Assembly (NCBI GenBank): GCA_963682055.1
Contig: OY821743.1
Location: forward strand, 18,015,566-18,079,565
Reading direction: 5' to 3'
From: Primula veris
Taxonomy: Eukaryota; Streptophyta; Magnoliopsida; Ericales; Primulaceae
DNA length: 64,000 nucleotides
Positions 48,841 through 61,597 of the stretch are shown piece after piece (the stretch's first letter is position 1; each line of letters begins with the position of its first letter). The translations under genes and the position numbers were made by a program. The notes beneath the pieces are model-generated. The model did no database searches and was not told the DNA's origin. It saw only the letters and a program-made list of their open reading frames with translations.

Positions 48841-51800
48841 TTAGTTTACTTGTTTTTGCGGTGTGCCGTACATAGGATATGCTCCGTAGGCGGCAGCTGC
48901 AGCAGCATACATTCTGGGATCATAAGGTGGTGGGACTGCATATCCGCCATAGCTATCATACAATTGTCCCCCATGGTATGGACTCCACTGATTGCCAAAA
49001 TCAAATCTTGTCTGCAATATCAAAGAAATAAATAAAGCAAACACTAACCACTTGCCAACTAAATTGTTGTTTTTAAGCCAAAAAATCAAATAAAAATATA
49101 TTTTACGATGATAACCTGGAAAAAAATAAGCTTTAAAATCAAATAAACATGTTTTCTAAGCTGGTCAATCTAGAAAGAAAATGAGAATAGAGGGCCTTTG
49201 TTTTTCAATTTTATAGATAGCATACTTAACTTAGTCTAATAATGTATTCTTGAAATTATACATAAATTGCTGCATCCAAACCGAATTTAGATTAATTTTT
49301 TGTGATACATAGATTATAAGTAATTCACCAATCAAATAATGTTCTACACCCACTTCGCATATGCAGAATTATTTCAAGCAATACTAAGCAACCCAGTTAA
49401 ACAAATTTTATCCAATCAAATAGAAAAGAAGCACGGTTTGTTTCTACACAGTGCGTCCACTTTTTAAAAGAAAAAAATTTCATCTAGAACGCGAGGTACA
49501 AGTTACCTGTTTATTCCCTGGGTTTCGTCCCCAAGAAAGTCGCACTGGTTGGTTGCCAATCGTTGCACCACTTAGTTTTTGCAGTGCTTCTTCAGCGTTA
49601 TTTCTATACATGTTAATCAAAACAGATCATAATATATTAGGTAATAGCTAAAGAAATCTTAAACTTACGAAAGAAAAAAATGTTCAAGATAAATGGGTAA
49701 TAACATTTTTAGAAAATAACTCGATACCTAGCGGCAAATTGCACAAATCCACAGCCTTTTCCAACAGGTATCTTTACTGAGACGATCTCGCCGTATTGTG
49801 AGAAAGGCTGCCTCAAATCTTCATCTGTGACATTAGGATCAAGACCTCCGACAAATATCTATTATCATTTATCACGAATATAAAACAAATAAATAATAAC
49901 TTTAATAGGTGCTAAAATTAGTATGAAAACTTTGAATACAACAAAAGAACTAACAGTCGTGTTTGTTAAATCTCCATCAGATTGAGCCGAAGCACCATTT
50001 GGTGTATGTCCACCTAATTACTCACACACAAAAAAAAAACAATAGGAACCGAAGTGAATGAATATTATCGTTCTTTTATAGGCACAGAAAAATAATGGAT
50101 ACTCGAAAAAAGCAATAAAAAAATATGTTTAACATTGAATAACCACTATATAACATAGACAACTCAAAAAATACAGTACTCCAAATAAATCAGTGTTTTA
50201 AATAGCGTTATCGCTATCGTAGCGTTTTTTCGAGAGAAACGCTAAAAGCGCTAATAGCGTTGCTATATAGCGCTTTGCGGTGTATTTTTTTTTTGCCTAA
50301 ATATGCACTAAACTTTAGAATATATAACAAAAAAAAAATAAAAAAATATAGTTATATTAGATAGTAATAAAAAAAAATCAAAAAAAAAATTGTTGTTGGT
50401 GAGTTTCGAACCCAGGTCTGCTGGAAATTACAGCACAGTCTTAACCATTTGGACTGTAGACACTTTTATGAAAATTGCACAATATATATTTATTATTTAG
50501 ATCCGCTGTTTTTTTTTAACTCGCTATTTACGCTTTTGGTCCAGAATTTCGCGATTTTTGCGCTTTTGGTCCCCTATAGCGCGATTTTAGCGCAATTCCA
50601 CCCAAAATCGTGATTTTTCGTTGCGTTTTTTTACCAAAAAAGCGCTATTTCGCGCTACATAGCGCTATGTAGCGCGAATTTTAAAACAGAGAAATAAATT
50701 ATATATTACGTAGTGGCAGATAACACATAGATTAAGTAATGAAAAAAAAAACTTTATGGAATTTAAAATGTTACTAAAGTGGTAATGAAAGATATAACAT
50801 TTAGTATCTACCTTGAGAAGAAAATTGTTGATATGCAGTTGATTTCCTAGGTGTAGCAGGACCAATGCGCATAGCCCTAGAGGAACAATATACGCCATTC
50901 ATCTCAGTCAAAGCTTGCGATCTCTCGCTCTCATCCCCAAATCTTACAAAACCATACCCCTTCGAACGACCAGTGTTAGCGTCGATAACAACTTTAACAC
51001 CTTTAACAGACGGATATTTACTCGAAAAAGTCTCGTGTAATAGAGTATCGGCAACATCTGGCGCTAAATCTCCGACAAATATAGAAAGATCTGAGTTGTT
51101 ATTATTTGCACGCTTATCACCGGTGCTAAATGTTGCCCAGTTTAAACGGAAAGGGTTTTCAGCATTGGGCATAGGTTTTCCAGAATAATTTTGTAATACT
51201 TTCTCGGCAACAGCATGAGAAATAAATTCGACGAATCCATACCCCTCTGACATTTGAGTCTGCTTATTACGAATAATCTTAATTGAGATTATACAATTAG
51301 CCTGCAAATAAAATATGATAAGTATCATAACGATGTTGTTCATGCAGAAAACATTAGATAGTGAATAAGATCAGATTACATATAAGCATTGCTCTCATAT
51401 AAGTACTATTACATCGTCATTGTGCAGTAAGGACACACTCTCAATAAAGAATAGTATTTTTGTTTTTAACGATAAAGATCAATCCGTGGTGGTACCTGGA
51501 AATACCACGGACTTAAGTGCAAACAAAAGGGTATAGCAAACTCAATTATACTATAAAAGTAAGGACGCGGAAAAAACTAGAGAGCAACAACATTATAGTA
51601 AAGAATGATGTTACATGTGCATTAAATAATAGGAGAGGGGGGAATCAATTTTAAATGTTGTTTTTTTTTTATATTTTGGCAGGTTGGTTACAAGTTTCAG
51701 AAAAAAGTAAGTTTATTTACCGAGATAGATCAACCATTGTGTGTATGCCCGTTTCAGAAACCTCAGAAATTAGAAGGGACTTATGGCGCAAATATCAAGT

Positions 51801-54800
51801 ATAAGCCGTATAACATAACTTTACAAATCCAGATATTCATCCATGCAGTATAGGCAAGGACAATACAAAGGCAAATAACACATTTGTTCAGAACTCAATA
51901 CGAAAAAAAAAAGTTGTTTTGAGGCAGATATTTTAATAGGGTACCCATTCTAACACACAGTGGGTAGTGCTAGATCAGCCAAGAACATGTAAACCAATTG
52001 GATTAATTTTCCAAAGGTAAAATAAAAAATAATAATTGCTTTCGTTTATGTTAAGAAAAACAAAACCACTCCCAAAGAGTGCATAAAATATTGGGTAGGT
52101 TCTTCTTCGTGCAGTAGCTTGTAAGCAAATAAGAAAGTTCATGCTAGACTGAAAAAAGCTCTGTCCATCTACACTAAATCTTCAAGAACTCGGGCCAGAA
52201 ACTCAAAACACGACCTGGCACGGACACGCCAAAAAGGATTTCTTTTAAAATTTAGGACACGACACTTAATGTTAATAGAGTATATAATTATATTTTTCAT
52301 ACATATGACATTTTCTATTTAAACAAACAACAATAATTTGTCATATTTATTTGAAATAAAGTTATTTTATGAAGTTCAAAATCGTGGTACTGGGATGATA
52401 TATGATGCAAGTTCTATAACAGTACTAGTTTGATTAAGTGTTATCAAATATGTCAATTTGACATATTTATGTTAAACCTCCATTTTTATAAAACACTTTT
52501 ATATGCTTCTTATGTTAAAAAAAATCCAAATATAATTCATTTTTCGACCTAGCTGTGAACCGCGTCCGACACGCATGTGCAAGTGGTTAAAACAAGACAT
52601 TTCTTCTCCATATATAGTCATAAGACTCACAACCCATATATAACCATTATGTCCCCATTAGTAGCTAGCTTACTGGTTTTCGAAGAAGTGGAGCATTTGA
52701 GGAAAAATACATGCAATCATTCGATTCATTACCATAAGTTATAGAAGTCTTTTTCTCACTAGCATTAGTACTCCACAGTAGGGGTGTACATAAACCGAAA
52801 TAAACCGATCAAACCGATCAAAAACCGATTAGTAATTGGTTTGGTTTGAAATTTGATAAACCGATTTAATCTGTTCAATTTGCGGTTTCAGCGGTTTTCA
52901 AACCGAACCAAACCGATTATTTTTATTCATATATAAAATAATATAATTATTTATATATATACATCTATAAGTTGAGATATGATGTTTTACTTACTATTTG
53001 TAGTTATTAATAATATATTTTGTTAAATCATTTGTAAATTTACTTGTTATTCGACTTTTGGTTTAAAGTTGCAAATGAAATATAAGCGAAAACTTTACGA
53101 AATTAGTGTAATTTTGAATATTGTGTTTTTTATTTGTTAAAGTTCAAACCAAACCAAACCAAACCAAACCGATTATGATTGGTTCGGTTCCAAGGATTTT
53201 TTTGTTCAAAACCGAACCGAACCGATTGTTTTTGATTGGTTTGATTCGCATTTTACTCAAAAACCAAACCGAACTGTGTACACCCCTACTCCACAGGAAC
53301 CCAAATAAACCGAACATCTACTGTACAATTTGGTTAGTAGTAAAGATTCAAAAAAGACCTATAAATTAATAATCTGTCTCTTTTTAGGGTACGTAAATTC
53401 CGCCTCTGTTTCTAAAACGAAGAACAGGGAGATTGCATAAATGAGTTACCTTTTAGTCTTATTTCTCTGCCTTACATTTTACAGAATAAGCATCCAGAAT
53501 AAAAACAACAAGAAGAAAATAGCTTAAAGGCAAAACAATATACAAAATCCAATGTTAAAATCATTGATCCATAAAAACTTCACTCGCACCAAACCATAAA
53601 TTAATTTTTTTATAAACACATTAAGATTTTTTATGTTATAAAGTAAAACTTATTTATGACTGCTTCAAAATAGGGTTCTCCCTCACAGGGAACTAAATTT
53701 TTCTAGTTCCTTCCATAATATCAAGGAAGATTTTGTATACCAGTTTAGACTTGAGATGCTAACTGTAAATCGAAATACATGGAATTGGAATTTGGAAGTG
53801 CAAGCAAGCATAATGTTTCTGCTTCAAAACAAAACATACATCATACTCACAATACATCTTGTCAAGTTTTAACCATCTTTTTACAAATCTTGTACTTTGA
53901 GGGTTTTCACATTACATCAATCCAAACTACATTTGGATCCACCCATTGTTTATCAGACACCTCCAAGGCACCAACAAACTACTACATTAATTACTGGGCG
54001 TAACTTAATAAAGTAATATGTTTCAATAATTTCTTTTCCACCCTAACTAGATTTATTTTTCGCACAAGATTTGATCAATAAAACTAATTTTCAGAGACAG
54101 ACCCAAACATTTTTTCTTCCATCCAAATCACCAACTTCAGAAAGATTCATATTTCTTTTAAGTACGTTACCGTTTACACTGCCTTTTTTTTACAAACACT
54201 TGCAAGAAAAAAGATCAAAAAAACAATAACTGAGACAAAATTGGTTATACCAAGTCGGTTAATTAAAATGTGTAGATGTTAGCATATCACATATGTTATG
54301 CCACTGGATTTGTTAACATGTAGGTGGTTAAATGTTATTATATTCGAATGCTGAATTAAATCCAACCGCCCAAATTTAGAAACGGTTGATTTTTTTTTTG
54401 GGTAAGTAGCAACGGTTGAATTGGTTTTGATTAATTTGACAAAACGAAGCACTATGTAGTGCATGTAAGAACACTAGCTAAAATTCCAGTATGTTGAAAT
54501 TGCAAACTGTTTTGTTTCAGTTTTCACAAAAGGCTCCAACTTTTCTTAGTCCTGGATATTAACCAGATTCAGACCAACTTTAGATCATTGCCTACAAGCA
54601 CTTCATATATAACCACTTATTCTGACTCACAAGGAGTTGCACTACTAATAAGCAAACTTTACTAAAAGTAGAATCACTTAAATGAGACAAAATGGTAAAT
54701 ACATAACTAAAAGCAATGTATGAGCAACCTTCATATCAGTCACGAGCACCTACACTGCTAACTAATAAACATTAACCCGAAACAATCTCAGGAATTAACT

Positions 54801-57800
54801 AAGAAAATTACATGAAACCACAAGTTATTGCCCAAAACGGTGAATCTAATCCCCCTTATAGCTTCTAGTGTTCTAAACAGCATTTGTCTTTTACATATGT
54901 TCATTATGAAGTTAAGTTTTCTTGTTAACACGTATAAACCAACTTAAAATAGATCAAAGATTTCATTTTACTATCAAAAGAAAGGAGATTTCATCTCCAT
55001 AGAACTAATACAAATCCACTTATTCAATTAACTCAGCTGATATGCAAACAGTAAATATGTAGAAACAGATATAGTAAAGGATGAAACTACTACATATTAC
55101 CTTCCTCTTTAAAACCATTCTCAATTGATAACTTAATATTATTCTGCAAAAATATCCTATTTTTCAGCTCCTTTTAGCTTAGTTTCAAACAATTCTTGTT
55201 ACCGACATGTTACCGACTTCAAATGGATTAAAATTGATTGTTTACTATCAAAAGAAAAGGAAAGGTTACTAGTCGTCATTGAAAAGGTGTGACACAACTT
55301 ATCATCACACATTACCCACATTAACTGACATAACCAAAATACAAAGAAATACTGGGAAAATTGCAATGTAGTAAATTTTTCATTTTAACAACCATAGTAC
55401 CATACCATGCACATAAAACGGTAATTAACTCTGCTAAAGATTCCATTTTCAGTTCATATTAACATCAAACATATCTCTTCCCATCAATTTCAAATGCATA
55501 AATACTCCGATTTTTACAAAGAAGAATGATGTTTGCCACAAAATTTCATCATGCTGTTTCCTTATGTTATTTCTTTTATTAACAATATAAGACATTTTTT
55601 AATCTATACAACATACTAAAAATGGCGTGTGAACACCATTATTCTTGTACATCATCCACATAGAAAATATTATCTTTTTACAAGCACCTGATTCCTATGT
55701 AATACTATTAAAATCAATTAACTGACAAACCAAGGCATAAAAACAAAACTTGATATATAATGTATCAAATATTTCATCACAATTTAGGACTTACCCTATT
55801 TTAGTGTGTTATTTCCCTTAATTCACTTTATTAATACATCCAATCTACCTTTATAAAATATACCAAAAAAGAGTATGTGTTATGCTTTGATAGCTTTATG
55901 CATTGTATTATATACCAAAAAAGAGCATGTGTTATGCTTTGATAGCTTTATGCATATTATTTATGTACATCCATCATCCAAGTTAAAGTTCCTTTTCTGA
56001 CAAGCACTTGTTAGCAACTGTACAGCAATATCAACTAATTAACAAACAAAAGTTAAAACATACAGTAAATACATAAATACTACTCCAGATGTACTACATA
56101 CTGGTATATATCATTATTTCATCAGATGTATATGCAGTACAAACACTATTCTAGCGTAATATTTACTTTATTCACCTTGTTTAATATTATTTAATTGTAT
56201 ATTAAGAACTATGTTTAATTTTGACCGAATAATAACTTGTATTAAAATTATCGGAATGAAAATTTTTAAAAATTGATCATATAGTTCAAATGTTAAATTT
56301 TATGATTAGATTTTACAAAAAATCATTTTAACAATTTTAATACAAATTATAAATCAATCAAAATTGCACGTAATTTCGTAATGGACATTAGTTTGTTTAT
56401 TAGAGTACAGATGACACTATTCTTGTACAGTATCATCACGCCAAAGATTCTTTTTTCTTACAAGCTGTACTTGATAGGGATTCAACACTGTTGAATCAAC
56501 TAATTTAATTAACAAAATATAAAAACATACACTATATATATACATATATATCACGCCGTACCGATGCAGTAGTACTAACACTATTCTCTTGTGTTACTTC
56601 CTTTATTCACCTTATTAAATACTTCTCATCTATACAAAATGCCAAAGTGCTATATGCCTACACACACTAATCTTGTACACTATTATCACAGCAAAGACTG
56701 ACTCCTCTTACACGCTATTAAATCATATATATAGAAACATATATATAGAAAGAGATAAGAGGTAGCAGTACTAAACACTATTTCCTTGTGTTTATTCCTT
56801 CATTCACCTTATTAAATACTTCTAAGTTTAGTCTATACAATATACTAAATTTAGCTTGTGCTATACACACATTAATCTTGCACACTATCACCACAGCTAG
56901 CAAAAACTGACTCTTCTGAGTTATGATAAGCTATTAAATCAAATAACTAACAAACAAGCTACTATAAAACAAACAAACAATAAAACTTGCACATATAGAC
57001 ACATGTACGTATATATCAACATAAATACATACATACAGATAGAGAGAGATATGGGTAGCAGTACTAACACTATTTTCGTGTGTTAACTCCTTTATGCTAG
57101 TTTTGGTAGTAGGCCCAAGATCCACAAGGGCTAGATCCCCACAAAAATCAACCTATTTTAAAGCCCCATTTTCAGAAGTACTTGTTTTGTATAATTGTTT
57201 TTCTAATTATTCTTAATAAACATTGTTGTATAAATGGTTACAGTTATAAATTTAAGTGTCCGGGTTCACTTATAGACCTAAGTTCGAATCTCCCTCACAT
57301 CATCACATTTCTATTTGTTTACTTTTTATATAACTAATTATGTGTGAAACCATAGTTTGAGATGATATTTTTCCACGTCTTCTATATTAAATATAGCTGG
57401 AAAAAGGTTTAGTATTTTTTTTTAAATTAACATACTTGTTCTTTTTTTTTCCTAGTATGATTTTGATTTCAGGTTTTTTTGACAAAATTTGTATAATATA
57501 TTAACTATAATTATTGTATACTTGATTATGTTTACTCACTTTGTCTCGTTTTGATAAATTTGAGCTAAATATTTGCTATTTATTTATCTTATATCTCTAA
57601 ATTTAATGCTTTTACAACGGAAAAGGCCCCATTTTTTTTAATGGCCTACAGCCCCCAAAATTCTGGCTTCGACTCTGCCTTTATTGACCTCATTAATTAC
57701 TTCCAATCCACACAATATACTAAAATTAGACTGAGCTATACACACATTAATCTTGTACACTATCATCACAGCACTCAACCTCAGTGACTCCTCTTATAAT

Positions 57801-58374
57801 CTATTAAATCAATGACTAACAAACACTAAGACATACACACACATAAATGCATAAACATTTATATACATAGAGAAAGATAGGTAGTATTACTGACTATTAA
57901 CTCTATTTCCTTTTGTTAAGTCCTTTATTCACCTTATTAAATAACGTCTAATACAAAATGCTAAAAATTAGCCTGCACTATGCACACATTGAACTTGTAC
58001 ACTATTAAGGTAGTAAATCAATGACTAACAAACAAGATATAAAAGAAACAAACAAACAATAACACATAAACACACACACATTTATACACATAGAGATATA
58101 TATAGACCTCTCCGGCAGAAGAGAAGCAGTTATGGAGGTAATCCTCCTCCATCCAGCTGTGCAAGTCCCCGACCCAAATAGTCTTGTTCTCGCCGTTAGA
58201 TCCATTGTCACCGTGCTGCGGTGTACGGTGGTGGTTATGGAACTGATGGTTATAATGCTGAGGTGACGGTGGTGGTGGTCCCGTATGGTACGGCAAATAA
58301 TGCCCCGGATAATGCGCCGGCATTATCATCGCCGGATACACCCACCCCGCCTCACCTCCTCCGTTCGATTGCAT
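48841..58374 (-). CDS. RBP47: RBP45/RBP47-type RNA-binding protein, three RRMs, 404 aa
   Basis: Exons (minus): 58374-58108, 51301-50812, 50013-49955, 49858-49728, 49603-49507, 49011-48841; 1215 nt, all phases consistent, GT-AG borders. The family binds U-rich and poly(A) RNA in the nucleus and moves to stress granules. Residues 1 to about 62 are rich in Gly/His/Pro. RRM1: RNP2 TIWVGDL (exon 1) and RNP1 EGYGFVEF at 108-115. RRM2: LSIFVG at 161-166 and SKGYGFVRF at 202-210. RRM3: IFVGGL at 273-278 and GKGCGFVQF at 305-313. The C-terminus (QWSPYHGGQLYDSYG, then an Ala run) is typical of the family, ending at TAA 48841. Intron 1 is 6.8 kb. No defects seen. Whether it is RBP45 or RBP47 is not certain; the absence of a long Gln-rich N-terminus is a point to weigh. 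Confidence 0.95.
50191..50691. mobile_element. Non-autonomous hAT-like element in RBP47 intron 2, 501 bp
   Basis: A perfect 8-bp duplication AAATAAAT lies at 50183-50190 and 50692-50699. The ends CAGTGTTTTAAATAGCG and CGCGAATTTTAAAACAGAG are inverted repeats. Both arms are rich in TAGCGCTA-type palindromes. A tRNA-like segment lies inside. It makes up most of the 798-bp intron. Confidence 0.8.
50397..50460 (-). repeat. tRNA-like segment inside the hAT-like element
   Basis: The minus strand reads AAATGGTTAAGACTGTGCTG (A-box-like) and then CTGGGTTCGAAACTC (B-box-like), in tRNA-like order and spacing. Acceptor-stem pairing is poor, so it is not a tRNA gene. Confidence 0.5.
52779..53288. mobile_element. 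hAT MITE in RBP47 intron 1, 510 bp
   Basis: The termini TAGGGGTGTACA and TGTACACCCCTA are perfect 12-bp inverted repeats. A perfect 8-bp duplication CTCCACAG lies at 52771-52778 and 53289-53296. The interior consists of AACCGATT/AAACCAAACCGA subrepeats on both arms and has no transposase. Confidence 0.93.
53297..55800. other. Middle part of RBP47 intron 1
   Basis: AT-rich intron sequence without a recognised element. Open frames at 53779-54003 and 54279-54464 show no known motif. Confidence 0.5.
57097..57677. mobile_element. hAT-like insertion inside the intron repeat, 581 bp
   Basis: It splits one intron repeat unit. The flanks CCTTTATG (57089-57096) and CCTTTATT (57678-57685) look like an 8-bp duplication with one change. 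The right end TTCTGGCTTCGACTCTG is a common hAT-type terminus; the left end CTAGTTTTGGTAGTAGG is a poor match. A tRNA-like segment lies inside at 57231-57298. Confidence 0.5.
57231..57298 (+). repeat. tRNA-like segment inside the hAT-like insertion
   Basis: TAAATGGTTACAGT (A-box-like), then CCTAAGTTCGAATCTCC (B-box-like), about 35-40 bases apart. Stems are not well formed. Confidence 0.45.
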
Positions 58375-58399
58375 CTCTAATCAATATTATATATCTCTC

Positions 58400-58434
58400 T
58401 AAATACTAAATACTAAATACTAAATACTAAATAC
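58400..58434 (-). repeat. Five TAAATAC units in the RBP47 5' UTR
   Basis: Plus-strand TAAATAC repeated five times, 26-60 bases upstream of the start codon. Likely variable between individuals. Confidence 0.9.
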
Positions 58435-58503
58435 TGTATGTATGCTTTTGGAGAAAGAGTGAAGGGGTGAGGATTTATGAACTTGGTTAGGGTAAATTGG
58501 TTA

Positions 58504-59000
58504 AAGGGTAAAATGCAAATAACCCCCAGTAACTATGAGTCATTTGCAAATTACCCTCAAGAACTATTAAACTGTTGCAATTAACCTCAATGTCATCTCT
58601 TAAACTGTGTAATTTTTAAATCATTTGAACCCTTTACAAAATTATTTGTTTGATATACGTAGTTTGTCAATGTACATGAGTTAGAGATAACAGTCATTTT
58701 AGAAAATCCATCCGAAGAGACTTTATATATAAAAAAAATTATTTCAATGAGGAAAACTTTTATTTCTGTCATTATGTAAGATTTTACTTAATATGCATGA
58801 ATATTGAATAACCGATTATAATAAATAAAAATCTAACCAAAATGGATCATCGAGCATAAAGTTATATCGTTTAAAAGATGCCACTAGGGGTTAATTGCAA
58901 AAAGGTTGATAGTTTATGTGGGTTAGTTGTAAAATTTGATAGTTCCTGGGGGTTGTTTGTAAATGATATATAGTTCTAGGGGGATATATGCATTTTACCC
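58504..59000. mobile_element. TIR element in the RBP47 promoter, 497 bp
   Basis: The ends GGGTAAAATGCAAATAACCC and, inverted, GGGTAAAATGCATATATCCC extend into a longer inverted similarity that includes two CCCCCAG-type blocks on each side. The flanks AATTGGTTA (58495-58503) and AACTGGTTA (59001-59009) look like a 9-bp duplication with one change, as in Mutator-like elements. It starts 130 bases upstream of the RBP47 ATG. Confidence 0.75.
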
Positions 59001-59245
59001 AACTGGTTAAGCTAAGCCCTATTTGTGATGAGGGAGAGATATGGGCCGTTAGATGAGGAGGTGGTTAAGGATCTGGACCGTTGATTTGTTACCCAAGTGG
59101 ATAGGTACTAAGAGAAAAGCTGTTATAGTCGCCGCCAAGTTTGTTTCACTTCTTTAGATCTCTTCTTTCAGGGTTTCCTAAAAAATGATCTATTTTAGTT
59201 TGTTATTATATTTTTAGTCCTTGTATCTTTAGGTGAATGTTATAA

Positions 59246-59593
59246 GGGAAATGTTATATGAACATCATGAAAAACACCCAAATAGACACTTTTTTTCAAA
59301 AACGCTCCAAATCAAGATTTCGCTAATGCAAATCTCCACGGTTTCACGACGGAAACACAAATATGCGTCTTGTTTTTTTTTTCCGAGATGTATAATGACA
59401 TGTTTTGAATTTTTAAATTTTACCATAATTTCAAAAACATGTCATTATATATCTCAGAAAAAAAAACAAGACACATATTTGTGTTCCCGTCGTGAAACCG
59501 GGGAGATTTGCATTAATCAAATCTTGATTTGGAGCGTTTTTGAAAAAAAGTGTCCACTTGGGTGTTTTTCATGATATTCATATATCCTCCCCG
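59246..59593. mobile_element. Mutator-like hairpin MITE, 348 bp
   Basis: A perfect 9-bp duplication ATGTTATAA flanks it (59237-59245 and 59594-59602). The two arms, 59246 to about 59410 and about 59429-59593, are inverted copies over some 165 bp at roughly 90% identity. Landmarks GAAAAACACCCAA, CAAAAACGCTCCAAATCAAG and GGTTTCACGACGG occur in both. The loop is under 20 bases. A transcript would fold into one long hairpin. Confidence 0.9.
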
Positions 59594-59651
59594 ATGTTAT
59601 AATAGTTTGTTTTCGTGTTTTTGTGTTTTTGGTTGTAGAATTGGACTATAT

Positions 59652-59929
59652 GCTCTCGTTTGGTTGCGGGATTACTAATCCCGGTATTAACAATCCGGTA
59701 GTATTATGAATGAGATTTGAAAAGAAGGCCGGATAAGTAATACATCCGGGGTTGGACTATTCCTAATACCACCCTCCTATGGTATTGGAAATGCAACTTT
59801 TTGCCATCATTTCTAGTCCGGACCGGATAATTAGTCCGGAGTCTAATGTTTTGCCAAACATATCATTTGTGGGGTCCACGGGATTAGTAGTCCGATCCCG
59901 AGGTACTAATGATACAACCAAACGAGGCC
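59652..59929. mobile_element. Tourist-like MITE, 278 bp
   Basis: The ends GCTCTCGTTTGGTTG and CAACCAAACGAGGCC are 15-bp inverted repeats with two differences. TAT flanks both sides (59649-59651 and 59930-59932). The interior is rich in CCGGA motifs and has inverted symmetry (GGGATTACTAATCCCGG and GGGATTAGTAGTCCGATCCC). Confidence 0.75.
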
Positions 59930-59932
59930 TAT

Positions 59933-61357
59933 AATAGTGAGAACATGACATTGTTGTTCTCAAGTAAATGTTATTGTAGTAAACTAACTATATCAATAGG
60001 CGTTTATGTTTTTTTACTGGAACGTAAAATGGAAAAGGTCTTGCTCAGGAAGAAAGTCGACTTGTGTGGATCGTTTTGCAATTTGAATAGGCATTTATCC
60101 AAGTTGATTAGTTTTTAATTTGAATGGATCATCTCTATTGTGATTTTGAAATTAAAATATGTGATCACCAAAATTGTTTTCGATTTCGAGATAAATGGAA
60201 AAGATACATGGGTCATGAGTAAGTATGTGGTTATAACTCATGTAGAAATGGGGATGCTAAATTTAAATAAATCAAAATCAAATAATAAAATTGGTTACAC
60301 ATATTATTTTTTTAAAAATGGATGATGTTTACTCTCTACTTTCACAAGCACCGTTTTTTGTGTATCGGGTGTCTAAGTACAATTTACTAAGTCGTCTTCA
60401 TTAAAAGTAGGAAGGAATGGAAAATCATTAAATTCTATTAGCCTTGTGAAGAAAAAGGTCGCATTTTTCTCGTGAAAATAATATTACTCTTCAATGGCCA
60501 GCGTATCCAAAATTTGGGACAGACAATGTCTCAAATTAATAATATGAGAACTAAATAAAATGTAGACCAAACTATTGAGACAATGTTGTTATTATTTTTT
60601 TTATGATTTTGTACTTATTTAATATAAGTATATTTCTCTTTTAGGGTTTGTTTGACTATTGCACAGCGTTGTACCAGTTAGGCTCAGATGCACAAACTTC
60701 TAGTTTACGTAGGTAGTCATAGATTTAGATGTAACACTCAGCTCACTTTAGAAAAAGCAATCATCGCAAAAGAGAATTTAAAAAACGGTACAATGACAGG
60801 TTCTAAATCTGGTAATGAGCAGAAAAACTTTTCACATTGAATATTGTTTTGTTTTAATCACAAACTAAACACTTCTGAAGTCAATTTCCACTGTTACTTT
60901 TATCATTCTCAAGTTCATTCAATTCCCATTAATCATTATTCTATACTCACATAAACCCAATATTTTTGTCAAAAGAGAGGTGAAAAGGTCAAAAAAATTA
61001 GAGCACTTCTAAAAATTTATTTTATACCAATATATATACATATAGGAAATATGTTTAGTTTAATCAGTTTTTTTCTTGCAGTTGAAAATGAACACCATTT
61101 ATGAAGATTTAAATTTCTCGTTACAGTTTTGTATCAATGTTGGTCATGCAATTTAAAGAAAATTTGATTGTGTCACTGGAAAATTTTGGATATGGGCTCA
61201 GTACCAATTGTGATTTGTGCTATGGGTCAAAATATAAACTTAAATGGATCTAGTATTGGGCCCTAATCGGTACTCGTTGCTTCTCTCTCTTTCTCCTCGC
61301 CTCTCTATATCTTTTCATAGGGATGAATTCAGGTACGAGCCACAGGTGACCATGGCC

Positions 61358-61402
<45 letters not shown>

Positions 61403-61589
61403 AATTCAAATTTTATTATTTACAGTTTATATCCTCCGTAAACCAATAGAAGTAAGAAAAAGACTGCTTGCTATTTTAATGGAACGTTGTAGTTGAGTTT
61501 TGGAAGAGTTTTAGTGTTTTCGTTTTTGTTTAATACTGCTTTTTCCAAAAAAAACAATAATAATATATGGGGTTCGAGATAAAGGGTTC
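59933..61589. other. Intergenic stretch, nothing recognised
   Basis: No gene seen. It contains a (TA)n microsatellite at about 61360-61396. The 69- and 61-codon frames near 59909-60325 have no known motif. Confidence 0.5.
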
Positions 61590-61597
61590 ATTTGAGC

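Larger units (their letters stand above)
55801..58080. repeat. Diverged ~200-290 bp repeats in RBP47 intron 1
   Basis: The phrase CCTTTATTCACCTTATTAAA and nearby landmarks (CACACTAATCTTGTACACTA; CTATTAAATCAA; TAACAAACAAGCTATAAAA; ATACATATAGAGA; GTAGCAGTACTAACACTATT) recur in this order at about 55820, 56170, 56592, 56803, 57090/57680 and 57924. The last copy abuts exon 1. A 53-bp exact-type duplication (CCAAAAAAGAGTATGTGTTA) also lies at 55862-55960. Confidence 0.7.

Noticed and set aside
50397..50460. A tRNA gene
   Set aside because: A- and B-box-like blocks are present but the acceptor and other stems do not pair; it lies inside a hAT-like element.
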